Shown: in pieces, positions 8,805 through 18,660 of the stretch
Layout: the number at the start of each line of letters is the position of its first letter
Position numbering within the stretch: position 1 is the first letter of the stretch
Origin: Priapulus caudatus
Taxonomy: Eukaryota; Priapulida; Priapulimorpha; Priapulimorphida; Priapulidae
Direction of reading: 5' to 3'
Assembly: GCF_000485595.1 (NCBI RefSeq)
Contig: NW_014578153.1
Location: forward strand, 73,131-102,476
DNA length: 29,346 nt
Notes under the pieces: generated by a model
Seen by the model: the letters and a program-made list of their open reading frames with translations, nothing else
Told to the model about the DNA's origin: nothing
The model's database searches: none
Translations under genes and position numbers: made by a program

Positions 8805-9920
8805 TCAGTCAGCTTTCTTTATCCACTTTTTATGGAATGTCACCCAGGCTGGGATTCTGTATGGGTCCAAAAATCCAAAGGGATCGAACAAAGTGGCCAT
8901 GCATCGTGGGATACCTTTCTTGGTGATCTCAGTGTTCTTTGACACATCAGGGTTGTAGGTGAAAACTTCTTCACGGCTTTCCAGAGCAATCCTAACGTCT
9001 TTCGGACGGCAGGGTTTGGTCAATTCGATAACTGTTGCTCGGTCTGTCGTTGGAACTTCTTGTAAGACTTCTGTACCGTTGGAAAGCCACTTTCTCATAA
9101 ACATCCCAGCCTTAGTCAACAACTCGAACAATTCCGGACGGGTCTGCTTTGCCGCCGGTACCGTGCAACGGCTGTCATGGGCGTCATCCACATATAATGC
9201 CTGGGTTATGGTGTTGGCTGCTTCTGGGTAGTCGGTTTCCCATCTTGGTGTGCTGCTGTATAACATTGTTTGCTTTGAACGGGGAAGAACAGTCTCCAAA
9301 GATGGTTCGTTGATACTGATAAACATGTCTCTTCTAAATTATTCTGTATAATCTCTGATCTTCTGGTGGGAGTTCATTCTGCAGAAACATCTCGGATATG
9401 TCTCCGCTTATGGCAATTGGATCAATCTTCGAAATTGTAGGATAACATCTAGGAGTTCTTTCACAAGCTTGGGTTCTGGCAGGATATTGCTGTTCAAACT
9501 CTGCCCCTCAAATGTGGCAGCACAGTCTAAAACCATCAATCTTCCAATCAATCTTCAATCTTCAATCTTCAATCTGGATCCCTAGTTTGAAGCCATTTCT
9601 CCATCGTCTCCTGTCTCATCGTGACGCTTGCCAAATTATCTGAAAGTTGTGGTCGGTTGTTTTTCCATGACGTCCCAACTTGATATCTTTCTCCTGTGAA
9701 CTTCATCGATGCCAAGACCTTCCCTTCAGCCAATCGTTCCACTGGTGTCAGGTTAACTTCCTTTCTCAGATCGTCCCAGGCCTACAGTTTCAAATTCCCA
9801 AATAGTCGGTAACACTGTCTTCAAATCTGCGAGTTCTAGCCGATCTTTCAGTATTCTTCTTTCTATCCTGTACGTCATACAGGTGGTCAACCCCTTCCTC
9901 GCGGGAGTTCCTCTTCGTGG
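8805..9920 (-). pseudogene. pol: BEL/Pao reverse transcriptase, broken, with internal loss
   Basis: The N-terminal part near 9770-9610 reads EVNLTPVERLAEGKVLASMK and then FTGERYQVGTSWKNNRP, typical of Pao polymerases. After a repeat-bearing junction at 9540-9580 come LDCAATFEGQSLNSNILPEP (near 9520-9460) and SGDISEMFLQNELPPEDQ-like residues (near 9400-9370), spread over different frames. The frame 9326-8805 carries the catalytic YVDD at 9194-9183 and ATLFDPFGFLDPY near 8880. The catalytic box is intact, but the region joining the N-terminal part to the palm appears shortened, as described in the findings. Confidence 0.8.
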
Positions 9921-9947
9921 GTCCTATGCAGGTCCACCCGAGTGGTG

Positions 9948-10559
9948 TCAGACGAGTGATGGACATTCCTTCTTTGTCGGCAACTTCTTCAAGGATTGAA
10001 AATATGGAAATCTATTTCCAATTAGTATCCTAACTTTGCTATTCCTTGGCTGGGGCGGAAAGGGTATCTTCTTTAAATGGTCCCATTCGGAGCTTGTCTC
10101 CCCCCACTCGCATACTGGAGCTTGTCCTATCAGCACGGGTTGCGTCCAAATGGGTGGCATATCAAACCTGTCTTCTCCATTCACCCCTTGTATGCCTAAT
10201 CCTTTTACTTTCATTGCATGATACGTCTCCTCCTTATCGCCAAATACCACCGAGGTCTTCTTTACTCTCCGGACAATCGGCAACTTCAATTCGTGGGCAA
10301 TATCTTCTAGGACGTAGCATTTTGTAGATCCCTTATCTGACATTGCAACCGTACTAACAGTTCGGCCATTAAGACTCAATATGACTGGTACGGTTCTCAA
10401 TGACACGTAAATTTCCATGTTGGCATGGACTTGAGCCTTTTCTTCTTTGGTACTGGCTGTAGTAATATTTTCAGCCTCCTGGTTTGGTGTCACAATCCCA
10501 TCATCCCTGGGTTTAGTTTCTTCCCTTTTCAACAGCTTGTGCAGCCAAATACCCTCGTA
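9948..10559 (-). pseudogene. BEL/Pao aspartic protease region with altered active-site motif
   Basis: The frame ending at 9948 includes VPVILSLNGRTVSTVAMSDK, then GSTKCYVLEDIAHELKLP, the usual context of the retroviral-type aspartic protease. The catalytic motif is normally D-(S/T)-G; here it reads Asp-Lys-Gly at 10337-10329. The Asp is kept and the Ser/Thr is lost, so activity is doubtful. Later segments (FGDKEETYHAMKVKGLGIQG and PVLIGQAP) agree with the family. The protease would cleave the Gag-Pol polyprotein. Confidence 0.7.
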
Positions 10560-11156
10560 ATTATTTTGGCAATCTTTGGCGATGTGGCCTCGTCTCATAT
10601 TTTGCATAATCCTCGTTGCTTTACCATCTTACACTTGCCGTTCAAGGGTCATTTCTTAAACATCTGACAATCAGCTGTTTTGTGGCTCTGTGAACACACC
10701 GGACACTTGATCTCTTCTGATGTGGGAAAGCTTCGAGAACTTCCTTTCTCTATCTTCCCGTCACGATGTGTCTTTTTCTTCCACGACCAATCGTGTGTTT
10801 CCCGAATTGACGTTACCCCATTAACTGATTCACCAATCATATTCTTAGTCTCTACCAGGTCCTCTAACCAAATCTTCATAGAGCGTAATGAATCTGTCAC
10901 TTGTCTCTGCTGTTGCCATGTGTGGTACTGGAACAACTCTGTCTCTGGAACTTTACTTTTGACTCTCGTATATAACATGCCATCTCCTAGTTCACTTTCC
11001 CTTCCGAGTGATTCCATAAATGAGATTACAGTATTTAACCTATTCAGGAACTGTTTTAACTTTGTCTTCTCCCTCTCATCATCCTTAATGGCGGGGTATT
11101 TGTAGATGTTTTTTAGTAGCCTGGCTCCTTCTCTTTTTTCGGTACCATATTCCCGT
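10560..11156 (-). pseudogene. gag: BEL/Pao gag C-terminal part with zinc knuckles (broken)
   Basis: The frame 11017-10649 includes a helical, charged region and ends with CPVCSQSHKTADC, a CX2CX3HX4C knuckle. A second knuckle-like motif, RRGHIAKDCQNN, follows in the next frame near 10590, with the expected leading Cys positions disturbed by a frame change. These motifs bind nucleic acid in gag proteins of this class. Confidence 0.7.
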
Positions 11157-12391
11157 TCAATGCTTCCATGTACTGGGTACTGCTAAATGCTTGTAAAATT
11201 TATCGTTTATGAGTGCCCTTGGTCTTCCCGTTGATGCTGCTCGAAGTCGTAGCATCTTTTCTTCAGCTGGCATTGAAGTTCGATCGACCGTGGTATTGAA
11301 TGTGGCTTTCCAGGTCCTGTATTCTGTTACATTTCCCGAGAATTTTTCCATGTGTATTTTCTCCAAGTTCCTACTCCACTGTGGTTGTGGTTCTATCCTG
11401 GGTGCTCGATAAATTCCGTCCCCCTGGGTAATGTGGATCTTGGTAACTGTTATGTGCGCTGCTGATTCCAGTCCTTCCATACCGGCTATGTGTAGACTCA
11501 TTCCTGTACATGTCATCAGGCAATCTATAGGTTCTACCTGTTCCTCTCTGAGCCTGTCGATCTTCATATTTTCCCATCTGTGGTCTGAAAGGTTCTGCTG
11601 AATGGTTCAGTTATCTTGGGGAGTCACCCATTGAAAGTCGTGTTATCTGTACTTCTGATCTTTGCTTCGTCATCTCACCAGTAAATCTCCGAGCACGAAC
11701 CATGGACGTCTTCTTTTCTTCGGTTGGTTGCAGTGTTCCTGGCACACAGTCCTTAATTGTGGGCTAATTCCTTGATCCTGGAATCGTCCGGCTGGTAGTA
11801 GTACGTTGTACTTCTCGGTTAAATTTCTTCTCGCCTCTGCTGACGAATAGGTGGATCGGACAGCATCTCTGCTTTCTTCTCCTCACTTGGCTCTGCATCC
11901 TCTTCTAATGTTGGATCCTTGTGTCTTCTCATTCCCCTTTCTCCTCACTGTGCAGCTCTTTGCGTCCTCCGGTATCAGAATGAAGAAATCTTGGAATTCA
12001 TGCTCCCCAACATGGATGCTTCTGTCATCGTCCTCAGATGTGACAATTCTTCTATTGTTTTCTCGTAATCAGCTGTCTCCTCTACCATCCTTACGTACAT
12101 CTTCTTTTGCAGTCCAAACTGTTCAAGGGCATCGACTGCTTTCCCAACTTTCATTCTCACATCATCTTCTAAGACATCTATGACTGTAACTGCCTTGCTA
12201 TACTTCGACAGTGCTAGGCTAACCCCCGATTTGTAGCCACTTATAACACTCCTCGAGATCGGTCTTGCATTTCTTTCTTTCTCACTTTCAGTCTTCTCGT
12301 GAGTTTCCGTCTGTTCTTCTAGATTCATGACATTTTCCACCGAAAGTGGTGCTATCTTTCTGGTTAATTCAGACTGTGATCTAGTCTTCAC
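11157..12391 (-). pseudogene. gag: BEL/Pao gag, N-terminal and DUF1759-like part (broken)
   Basis: The first frame, 12391-11975, gives 138 codons rich in Glu, Lys and Ser, with heptad-like stretches such as EKTESEKERNARPISRS. It begins at GTG with no ATG in frame just upstream; an ATG at 12408 lies one frame away. After a broken stretch (11970-11570) the frame 11567-11157 contains LEKIHMEKFSGNVTEYRTWK near 11350. That matches the conserved start of the DUF1759 gag domain (KF.G....W..F). Gag would form the particle and bind RNA. The frame changes prevent a full product. Confidence 0.7.
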
Positions 12392-12420
12392 TCCAGTGTC
12401 AGTCCCATCCTGCCAGAGCC

Positions 12421-13520
12421 GTATATAGAGAGTTGCGACAACACGGAATTAGAAACCATTTTGTATCCAAATGGACACACACCACTTCTGCTCAAGTACA
12501 GCGCTGTATGGATACGTGGTACAATTATGGGAGATGCCCGCCATTAAAAAACAGTATTTAACCATCCAAGCAACATCTAATAAAATATAGCTTTTTTTTT
12601 CTTTATTCAATATATGAGACATTTATAGCAGTTTTTCTTAACATTTTGCGTAAATGTGTGCGTGTGCGTTTGTTGTACTATTTGGTTTAAAATGACTGAC
12701 AAAGTGACAGCACTAACGATACGCATGTACGTTGAAGAATACTACAGTGATTGTACTCAAAGTTTGTATACATTTATGCGTACTGGGCCAAATGCTATCG
12801 TATCTGTACTTTATGTTTTGTACATGTATGCGTAAATGAGTGTTTTCAATGCGTATTTTACTCAAATACGCATGCTATCTGGAGCGCTGACTGCATTATA
12901 GAATTTTACATTAAAACTATTTGGATTTCAGTTGAAATTATGTCAGTTATTAATTCTCATAAGTGAAGAGTAGAAAACAACTATACATAGGAATACTGGT
13001 TGAAAAACTAGATAAGGTAGAAGCCCATAAATCACCCATAAGGTAGTCGCTGGATAAATTTGGCTGCCAGACAACTGCGCTGTCGCTTGCGTGCTATATG
13101 CGTCGTGTAATTGCGTGACTAAACTTACGAATACGATAATAAAATGAGAGTAGAAGGATGTAGTTTACAAACTGCCGTTTCACTATATTTTATACTTGCA
13201 AAAGTCGTACAGGTCACACAGGGTAGAATACGGGTTTCACAATACACATACAATCAAGCAACAGAGGGATGAGTACACGAGAGCCCCGTTTCTTCCGCGC
13301 GAGCTCTCTTATACCTCCCTTTGTAAAATGAGCCGTGAATCCCTTACCAAATATGTTTCTCCCAATCACTGCTGACTACAGGGACAGTAGAGGGGTGGCA
13401 TTAATGGCTATGGTTAGGTTGTAGAGTAGGATAGAGTGGACGGCCAATGGCGAGTAATGAGTGGGGATGTGTTTACGCCCCTTCCCTCTCGGCTACGTGG
13501 GTGCCCAACGTAGGTGGCAT
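12421..13520. other. Non-coding stretch, no gene seen
   Basis: AT-rich to 13200, then more GC-rich with no significant open frame on either strand. The region just above 12420 should hold the 5' LTR of the BEL/Pao element, but no match to the sequence below 6208 was found by eye. Confidence 0.45.
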
Positions 13521-13541
13521 GACGTATGACGTATGACGTAT
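13521..13541. repeat. Three copies of GACGTAT
   Basis: Copies start at 13521, 13528 and 13535. It is a short tandem repeat with the CRE-like core TGACGTA at each junction. Confidence 0.8.
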
Positions 13542-13570
13542 GCTGGTTGATCGTTTACCATAATTGAGTA

Positions 13571-13860
13571 TTTAGCAGCCGTGTAGAAATAACTTTATTC
13601 GGCTAATGTGTGTATCTTCAGTGTGGAACAGCTGTTTAGCAGCTGTGTAGAAACAACGTTGTGCCTAATGTGTGTATGTTTTTCGCTCTCCGCTGACCAG
13701 TACTACGGGCAGTGATGCGCCTAATGTGTGTATCTAAGCTGTTGTTCGTTGAAAGTTGACCCGTACTATGGGCAGTGATGCGGCCAACGTGTGTATCTAA
13801 GATATTATTTGTCGAAAGCTAACCCGTACGATGGACAGTGATGACGCTCATGTGTGTAGG
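13571..13860 (+). repeat. Five diverged tandem units of about 63 bp
   Basis: Units share a CTAATGTGTGTAT-like core near each end. The first two start with TTTAGCAGC at 13571 and 13635. The last three share CAGTGATG and start near 13695, 13758 and 13821. Spacing is 62-64 bp. It looks like an old minisatellite. No coding frame runs through it. Confidence 0.75.
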
Positions 13861-14864
13861 TTGTAACAGAGCTACGCATATCTACGTGGGTATCTATTCA
13901 GTGTGGAACTAATTTTAACATGTGTTTGTGTGTCCGGCAGATAAATCAGTCTTCTAGCGAGCTGGTGTGGTGTAAGATTATGCTGTGTTGATGCGCTGCC
14001 GCCGGTAGGGTGTAATGTGGTGGAATGCCATTAGCAGTTGCTACAATAGCACCACTGGATAGATCTCAGCCTGTACATTACAGTGATACTTGAATTGTCA
14101 TGATTGGTGTATGGGTTTAGGAGCTATCGCGATTTTAGTAAGCGTCGCTGGGGGTTAATTTTCTCAGGCCATTTCCCAGTGCGTGTTCTGAAGCCCGTGG
14201 TATAGATTTTGTTCGTCAATTGCAAAGTAAATAAGTTTCATACACCCATATAACGTCGTGAGTTGAATAAGGATGATGATTGTTATATGAAATGACTATT
14301 AACTGCAATCTGGAAGACGCCTTCGCGTTTTCATAGGTGTCTAAATATAGCTCCATAGCCAGCGATTTATGTTTTGTATCAGCGATGGCACTGACATTTT
14401 TTGAGCAATTCCTCCCATTTTGAGGTAAAATTAATTAGGGTTCTGCTCTACCTACCCCACTGAGAATTTATGTACTGGTAGAAATGCATCCTTAGAGCAT
14501 GTTTCTGAAAGAAAATTACATTTAAATGACACCAATGATTTTATATTGCAGTCAAATTTTGGAGGAAATTGAAAATTTCGAAAGTACAAACTTTCGAACT
14601 GCCCGTTTTCCGGTAGTTTTTGGTATAGTAATGTGCAGGAGCACATAGTATGTGAATATGTTGAGTAAATACATGTAACGTGTGCACGGAATTGTATATG
14701 GACATCAATTTTTGGGGAAAAATGTAAAATTATCAAAAATCTAAAATGAATTAATGAAATAATTTTCCTACTTACAGCTGCCAGAAATACAGCATACTAT
14801 AGTGCATAGCAACACACAGTATGTATATATGTAGAGTAATTACATGAAAATTGTATGAATCTCA
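13861..14864. other. Non-coding stretch, no feature seen
   Basis: AT-rich sequence with short open frames only. Nothing recognised. Confidence 0.5.
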
Positions 14865-14975
14865 GCGTGAGAAACTAGCGGTCGCCCAGTCGCCAGTGGC
14901 GATTAGAAAATTTACCGGGCGACTGCTTGCTCGTGTCAGCTGGTCCGGCGGGGCGACTAGATAATCGCCGCACAC
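14865..14975. repeat. GTCGCC-rich segment with inverted motifs
   Basis: Several copies of GTCGCC, GGCGAC and ATCGCC in both directions, including TCGCCAGTGGCGA, sit in an AT-rich background. This resembles the end of a DNA transposon but has no visible partner. Confidence 0.35.
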
Positions 14976-15960
14976 TCAACGCATCAACGCATGATTCGCC
15001 ACACGTACACAAACTCGCGACAGTCTAAGAAATGGATTGCTACATCGCCGGCAGCCCAGAGCTTTCATGACCACATAACAATAAGTTTTTATATCGCAGG
15101 GGTTATCGTGGGGAGTGAGGGCACGACCAGTGACACCTGACACGCACGTAATCAAAGCTGTTAACTGAATTCGTCACTTTTCTTAACGTAGAAAGTGGAC
15201 TATTTTTATTCAGTTAGATATCTAGAAGCAATATTCTAGAAGTATATTCTAGATTCTAGGCACTTGTAACTTTGCGGATGTGCGGCAGCATTGATCTGTG
15301 CATGGGGGTACCGTGGACGAGAAAAACGAAAGTAAAACCTTGCCTAGAAGCTCCCGGCATTCCTAGAGATTCATACAATAGTTTTTTTAACATACTCAAA
15401 GTAAGCCTAAAAACACGCTCTGAAGTTCTGACTTGCTCAATCGAGTAAAACAGAAAGTTGCAAAGATGAAGGAAATGAAGTTAAAGAAAAAAACTGAAAA
15501 ATATACATAACCATCATTACGGGCTCGAATTAAGCGACGAGAAGGGCAAGGCAATTTATTTTAGAGGCATGTGAAGAATCCACTTGAATTTTCTCATAAA
15601 ATTAGCAAGGCAGACGCAAAGCAACTCTCAGAAATATTGAGAAGGGCAACAAGGCACTTTCTGTAAGAATCAAGGACAACGCCAAATTAGTACATCACAT
15701 CGTCTTGCTTTAATGTACAAACAATATGCCCACCTGACAAGTTACACGTAACACCGACCCTCTGACCACCTCTGCTAATGGAAGTACAGTAACAAGAATT
15801 TACGCCCCGCTATCAGGAGCAAATAATTATCCAGAGCCTGTTATTATTCCTCCTGCGACTATCGCGTTTAGCTCAATATGCAACTACAAGCACGCACGCG
15901 CCCGTGTTATGCTGAATTCGAAACTAAAAACGAAAACTAGGGCAGTAGGATTAAGGCACC
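14976..15960. other. Non-coding stretch, no feature seen
   Basis: Mixed-composition DNA with a small AT-rich part near 15200-15260 (repeated TCTAGA-like motifs). No gene recognised. Confidence 0.45.
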
Positions 15961-15962
15961 GA

Positions 15963-16090
15963 GACGGCATTACACAAAAGGCAAGGCCAGGTGACTGCCG
16001 TCGTCGCTTGGCATTTCAGGGGCAGTACGACGGCATTGATAGGGGGCCCGACGGCAATTGCCCGTCGCTGCCGTCGGTTCAATCGGCCTG
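15963..16090. repeat. GC-rich cluster of GACGGCA motifs in both directions
   Basis: GACGGCA occurs at about 15963, 16029 and 16050, and its complement TGCCGTC at about 15996 and 16069. Outer GGCCAGG (15985) and GGCCTGG (16085) are also inverted. The stretch could fold into a branched hairpin. A small TE or SINE remnant is possible; a GGTTCAATCGG near 16076 recalls a pol III B box, without a convincing A box. Confidence 0.4.
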
Positions 16091-16985
16091 GCATCATTTA
16101 CTATGAATTATATTCTTGATCTTCCTGTCTTTGTCTGTTCGCTGACTATGTGTACTGTGTAGTGCATTCTGTCTGTGTGATGAAATAAGAATAAGAATGT
16201 GATTGGTATTCTTAGTCGAGTGAAATGAGATAAAAAAATGCGATCGAATGTAATTTGTTGCGATCTTTAAGGCTCCTTTAGTGATGAAAAATAGTTACAT
16301 AATCAATTAACTATGTATGTACAACTACTGAGAATTTACGTTGATGCTTTTGCGGGTGTTATGAGAAAAAATTTTTTGATGTTCACTGTAAAAGCAATTG
16401 CTGGTAAACCAAAAGCGCCCCCTATCTTTTCGCGTGAACGTGTTGTGACGTCGGCCGAGGCCCGCGCTTGTTTACCCGTTTGACGCGCTGTAGCAATGTA
16501 GCTATGTCGACACACGGTTCGGTCGTCTCTATGACTTTATCAGTGTTCGTAGCGATACGGATAAACCAGTCAATCAGCATTGGAATGAAGATGAGAAATG
16601 AATAGATATAAGACAAATGAGTGGAACATGTCTGAAGGATAGTTGTTATCAGTCGTACATGTTATGGCCATTGGCCAACGATTACCGCATGTCGTTCATG
16701 ATGCATGTTCGTGGATAGATGCCTAGTTCATGATTTTTCAAGCATGACGGTCTGAACAGAAGGAAGACTGAATTAAGTGTTGCTGAAGGTGAGTTGTAGC
16801 TCAGATTTCATTGTATTTTTGTAGGTACTAGGGTGCACGAAAATGAAATGCTTTTGCTTTCGGTACAGGCAAATAGGGACGCGCAGTTGGCCCGACCAAA
16901 TATGTACTATACGCACGCGGTCGATGCTAAGATTTAATATGGCTAATGGCACGGCGGCCGTCTGCGCCGACTCATATCGCTAGGA
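16091..16985. other. Non-coding stretch, no feature seen
   Basis: AT-rich with some GC-rich patches (16430-16500). No open frame above 65 codons and no recognised family. Confidence 0.45.
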
Positions 16986-17460
16986 ATGAGGAAAGGGGGA
17001 AAAAAAAAAAAAGAAGGAGAAGCGTGGAGAAGGAGGGGGGATGAAGGTGGTGGAGAAGGAGGTACTGAGAAGCTGTGGAGAATGGATGGGAGAAGGGAGA
17101 AGAGATCGAGGTGTGGAGAAGGAGGAGGAGAAAGCTGGTGGAGAAGAGGAGGGGGAGAGGGAGAAAGGTGTGGACGGAGGGGGAGAGCTGGTGGAGAAGG
17201 AGGGGGAGAAGCTGGTGGAGAGGAGGAAAGTGGAGAAGGAGGGGGAGAGAGAGCTGGTGGCTACGAGGGAGAAGGGAGAAGCTGGTGGAGAAGGAAGAGG
17301 GGAGAAGGGTGAGAAGGGAGAAGGTGGTGGAGAAGGAGGCGGGAGAAGCGCGGTGGAGAAGGGGGAGGGGGCGAAAGGGAGAGTAGTGGAGAGGGGGAGA
17401 GAAGGGAGAAGGTGGATGGGAGGGGCATAAGGTGGTGGAAGGAGGGGGAGAAGGATGTGA
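16986..17460. repeat. Purine-only-like GGAGAA tract, about 475 bp
   Basis: The + strand is almost pure A and G with a variable GGAGAAGG(T)GG unit. Open frames on both strands are composed almost entirely of Glu, Gly, Arg and Lys, or Ser and Pro. They arise because purine-only sequence rarely forms stop codons and are not genes. Confidence 0.9.
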
Positions 17461-17940
17461 GAGTAGTTTTTTTTCAACCGATTGTGCAACTGTAGTACTT
17501 TAGCTCCAAGAAACTGTATTGCTATGCTAGGGTTAGACATACCCCTAGTAATTCACATGTATAGCCAATCCGTCGCACAAGCCTGGTCGGGCTACTGTAA
17601 CTTGGTAAGATTTCCTCATTCCTAAGCTACTAGACTTTTATACTATATGTGACTAATTATAAAGCAATAGCCAATAGTGGTAGAATGTTTTAGCGTATGG
17701 AAATTATGCAGGACTTACGGTAGATTAATGCAGTAATTTAGTCAAATATCATTATTTCACGTGTAATTGAGCTTTAGTTCTTGGAATCTTGTATTGTAAG
17801 AACTCCAGTGTATATACATAATAAGTATGCAGTATTAGATCAATTAAATCATATATATGCTATGTAGGTTTATACCCTTGAGGTCAGTTGAACGTAGGTT
17901 TGGAACAGCGATTTTATAGTCTGAGATATTATATGTGGTG
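17461..17940. other. Non-coding stretch, no feature seen
   Basis: AT-rich sequence with no gene or clear repeat. Confidence 0.5.
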
Positions 17941-18035
17941 TTAATCGGTAGTAAGTCTACAATGCATATATATAATCTATATATAATACTATATAGTATA
18001 TATTATATATACTATATAACTATATATATCATGCT
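17941..18035. repeat. AT palindromic microsatellite
   Basis: TATA-type sequence with many overlapping palindromes, for instance around TACTATATAGTA. It is a prime candidate for hairpin or cruciform formation. Confidence 0.7.
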
Positions 18036-18147
18036 CATAATAATTAAATGATGACAGTTGGACGCAATAATACTTTCAGTTGTATTGTAAGTTATATCTT
18101 TGGTGTATATTTATACAGCTACAGTCGAGGATGCTTGTGCTCATGCA

Positions 18148-18660
18148 GTCGATGACACGTGCCATATTAAATCATCCGGGTTCAGTTACCTGTTAGTAGA
18201 GGATGTGAGCTCAAATCGGGCCGACATCGAGTGCTTCACGCGCTTGTGCGACAAAGCTGGACGCGACGTTTGTGCTGCCTATTTAGGCTGGCTATCGTAG
18301 TGTGGCAGATGACATAACACGATTTGAAATGGGTGAGTGGATTTACATGGTACTATTAAAACGGATTCTTTAATGTATGGTCCCCATTGGACTGCGCGAG
18401 CTAGTTTTTCAGGCCACAACATATGGTGTCGATTAGTAAATCCGCGAATATTTTTAAAACAGGGTAACGCCGGCAACTTATGTCATAATTCTAATGGTGG
18501 CAAGCTTGACAGTGACATGCTACTAGCTTTAATATTGCCATTACGGCGCAAACGAACGAAATACATTTTTCAAGCTCTGAAATTCATTTTAAGTATACGA
18601 TCTATGAGAGATATTAATAGTGGTCTGTTCTCTGCTCTGTCAGAAAAATGTTACTGGAAA
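18148..18660 (+). repeat. Copy 1 of a diverged 0.5 kb direct repeat
   Basis: Matches 20366-20832 in the same orientation. Shared runs include TATTTAGGCTGGCTATCGT (about 18278) and GGTGTCGATTAGTAAAT (about 18424), with CCCATTGGACTGCGCGA between them. Open frames of 66 and 124 codons here have no family features and are not kept in copy 2, so I do not call a gene. Confidence 0.75.

Larger units (their letters stand above)
6208..12420 (-). mobile_element. BEL/Pao LTR retrotransposon, degraded, nearly full length
   Basis: Read on the - strand, the domains come in BEL/Pao order: gag (12391 to about 10560), aspartic protease (about 10400-10000), reverse transcriptase (about 9900-8800), RNase H (about 8790-8360), integrase zinc domain (about 7715-7575), integrase core (7593-7090) and the integrase C-terminal domain (to about 6600). 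Frame changes are frequent throughout. A possible 3' LTR start lies at 6208, where TGTTGGAGAG follows the purine-rich AAGAGGAGGAGAA. The TATA-like GAATATATAG and an AATAAA follow on the - strand near 6090 and 6050. I found no matching 5' LTR above 12420, so the left and right limits are approximate. No envelope-like frame was seen. The element probably lies in the TEAD intron, opposite to the gene. Confidence 0.85.

Noticed and set aside
16040-16090. tRNA gene near GGTTCAATCGG
   Set aside because: No A box at the right distance and no cloverleaf could be drawn.
16980-17540. Open frames of up to 186 codons on both strands in the purine tract
   Set aside because: Composition is almost only Glu/Gly/Arg/Lys or Ser/Pro and arises because purine-only DNA lacks most stop codons. 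No domain is present.
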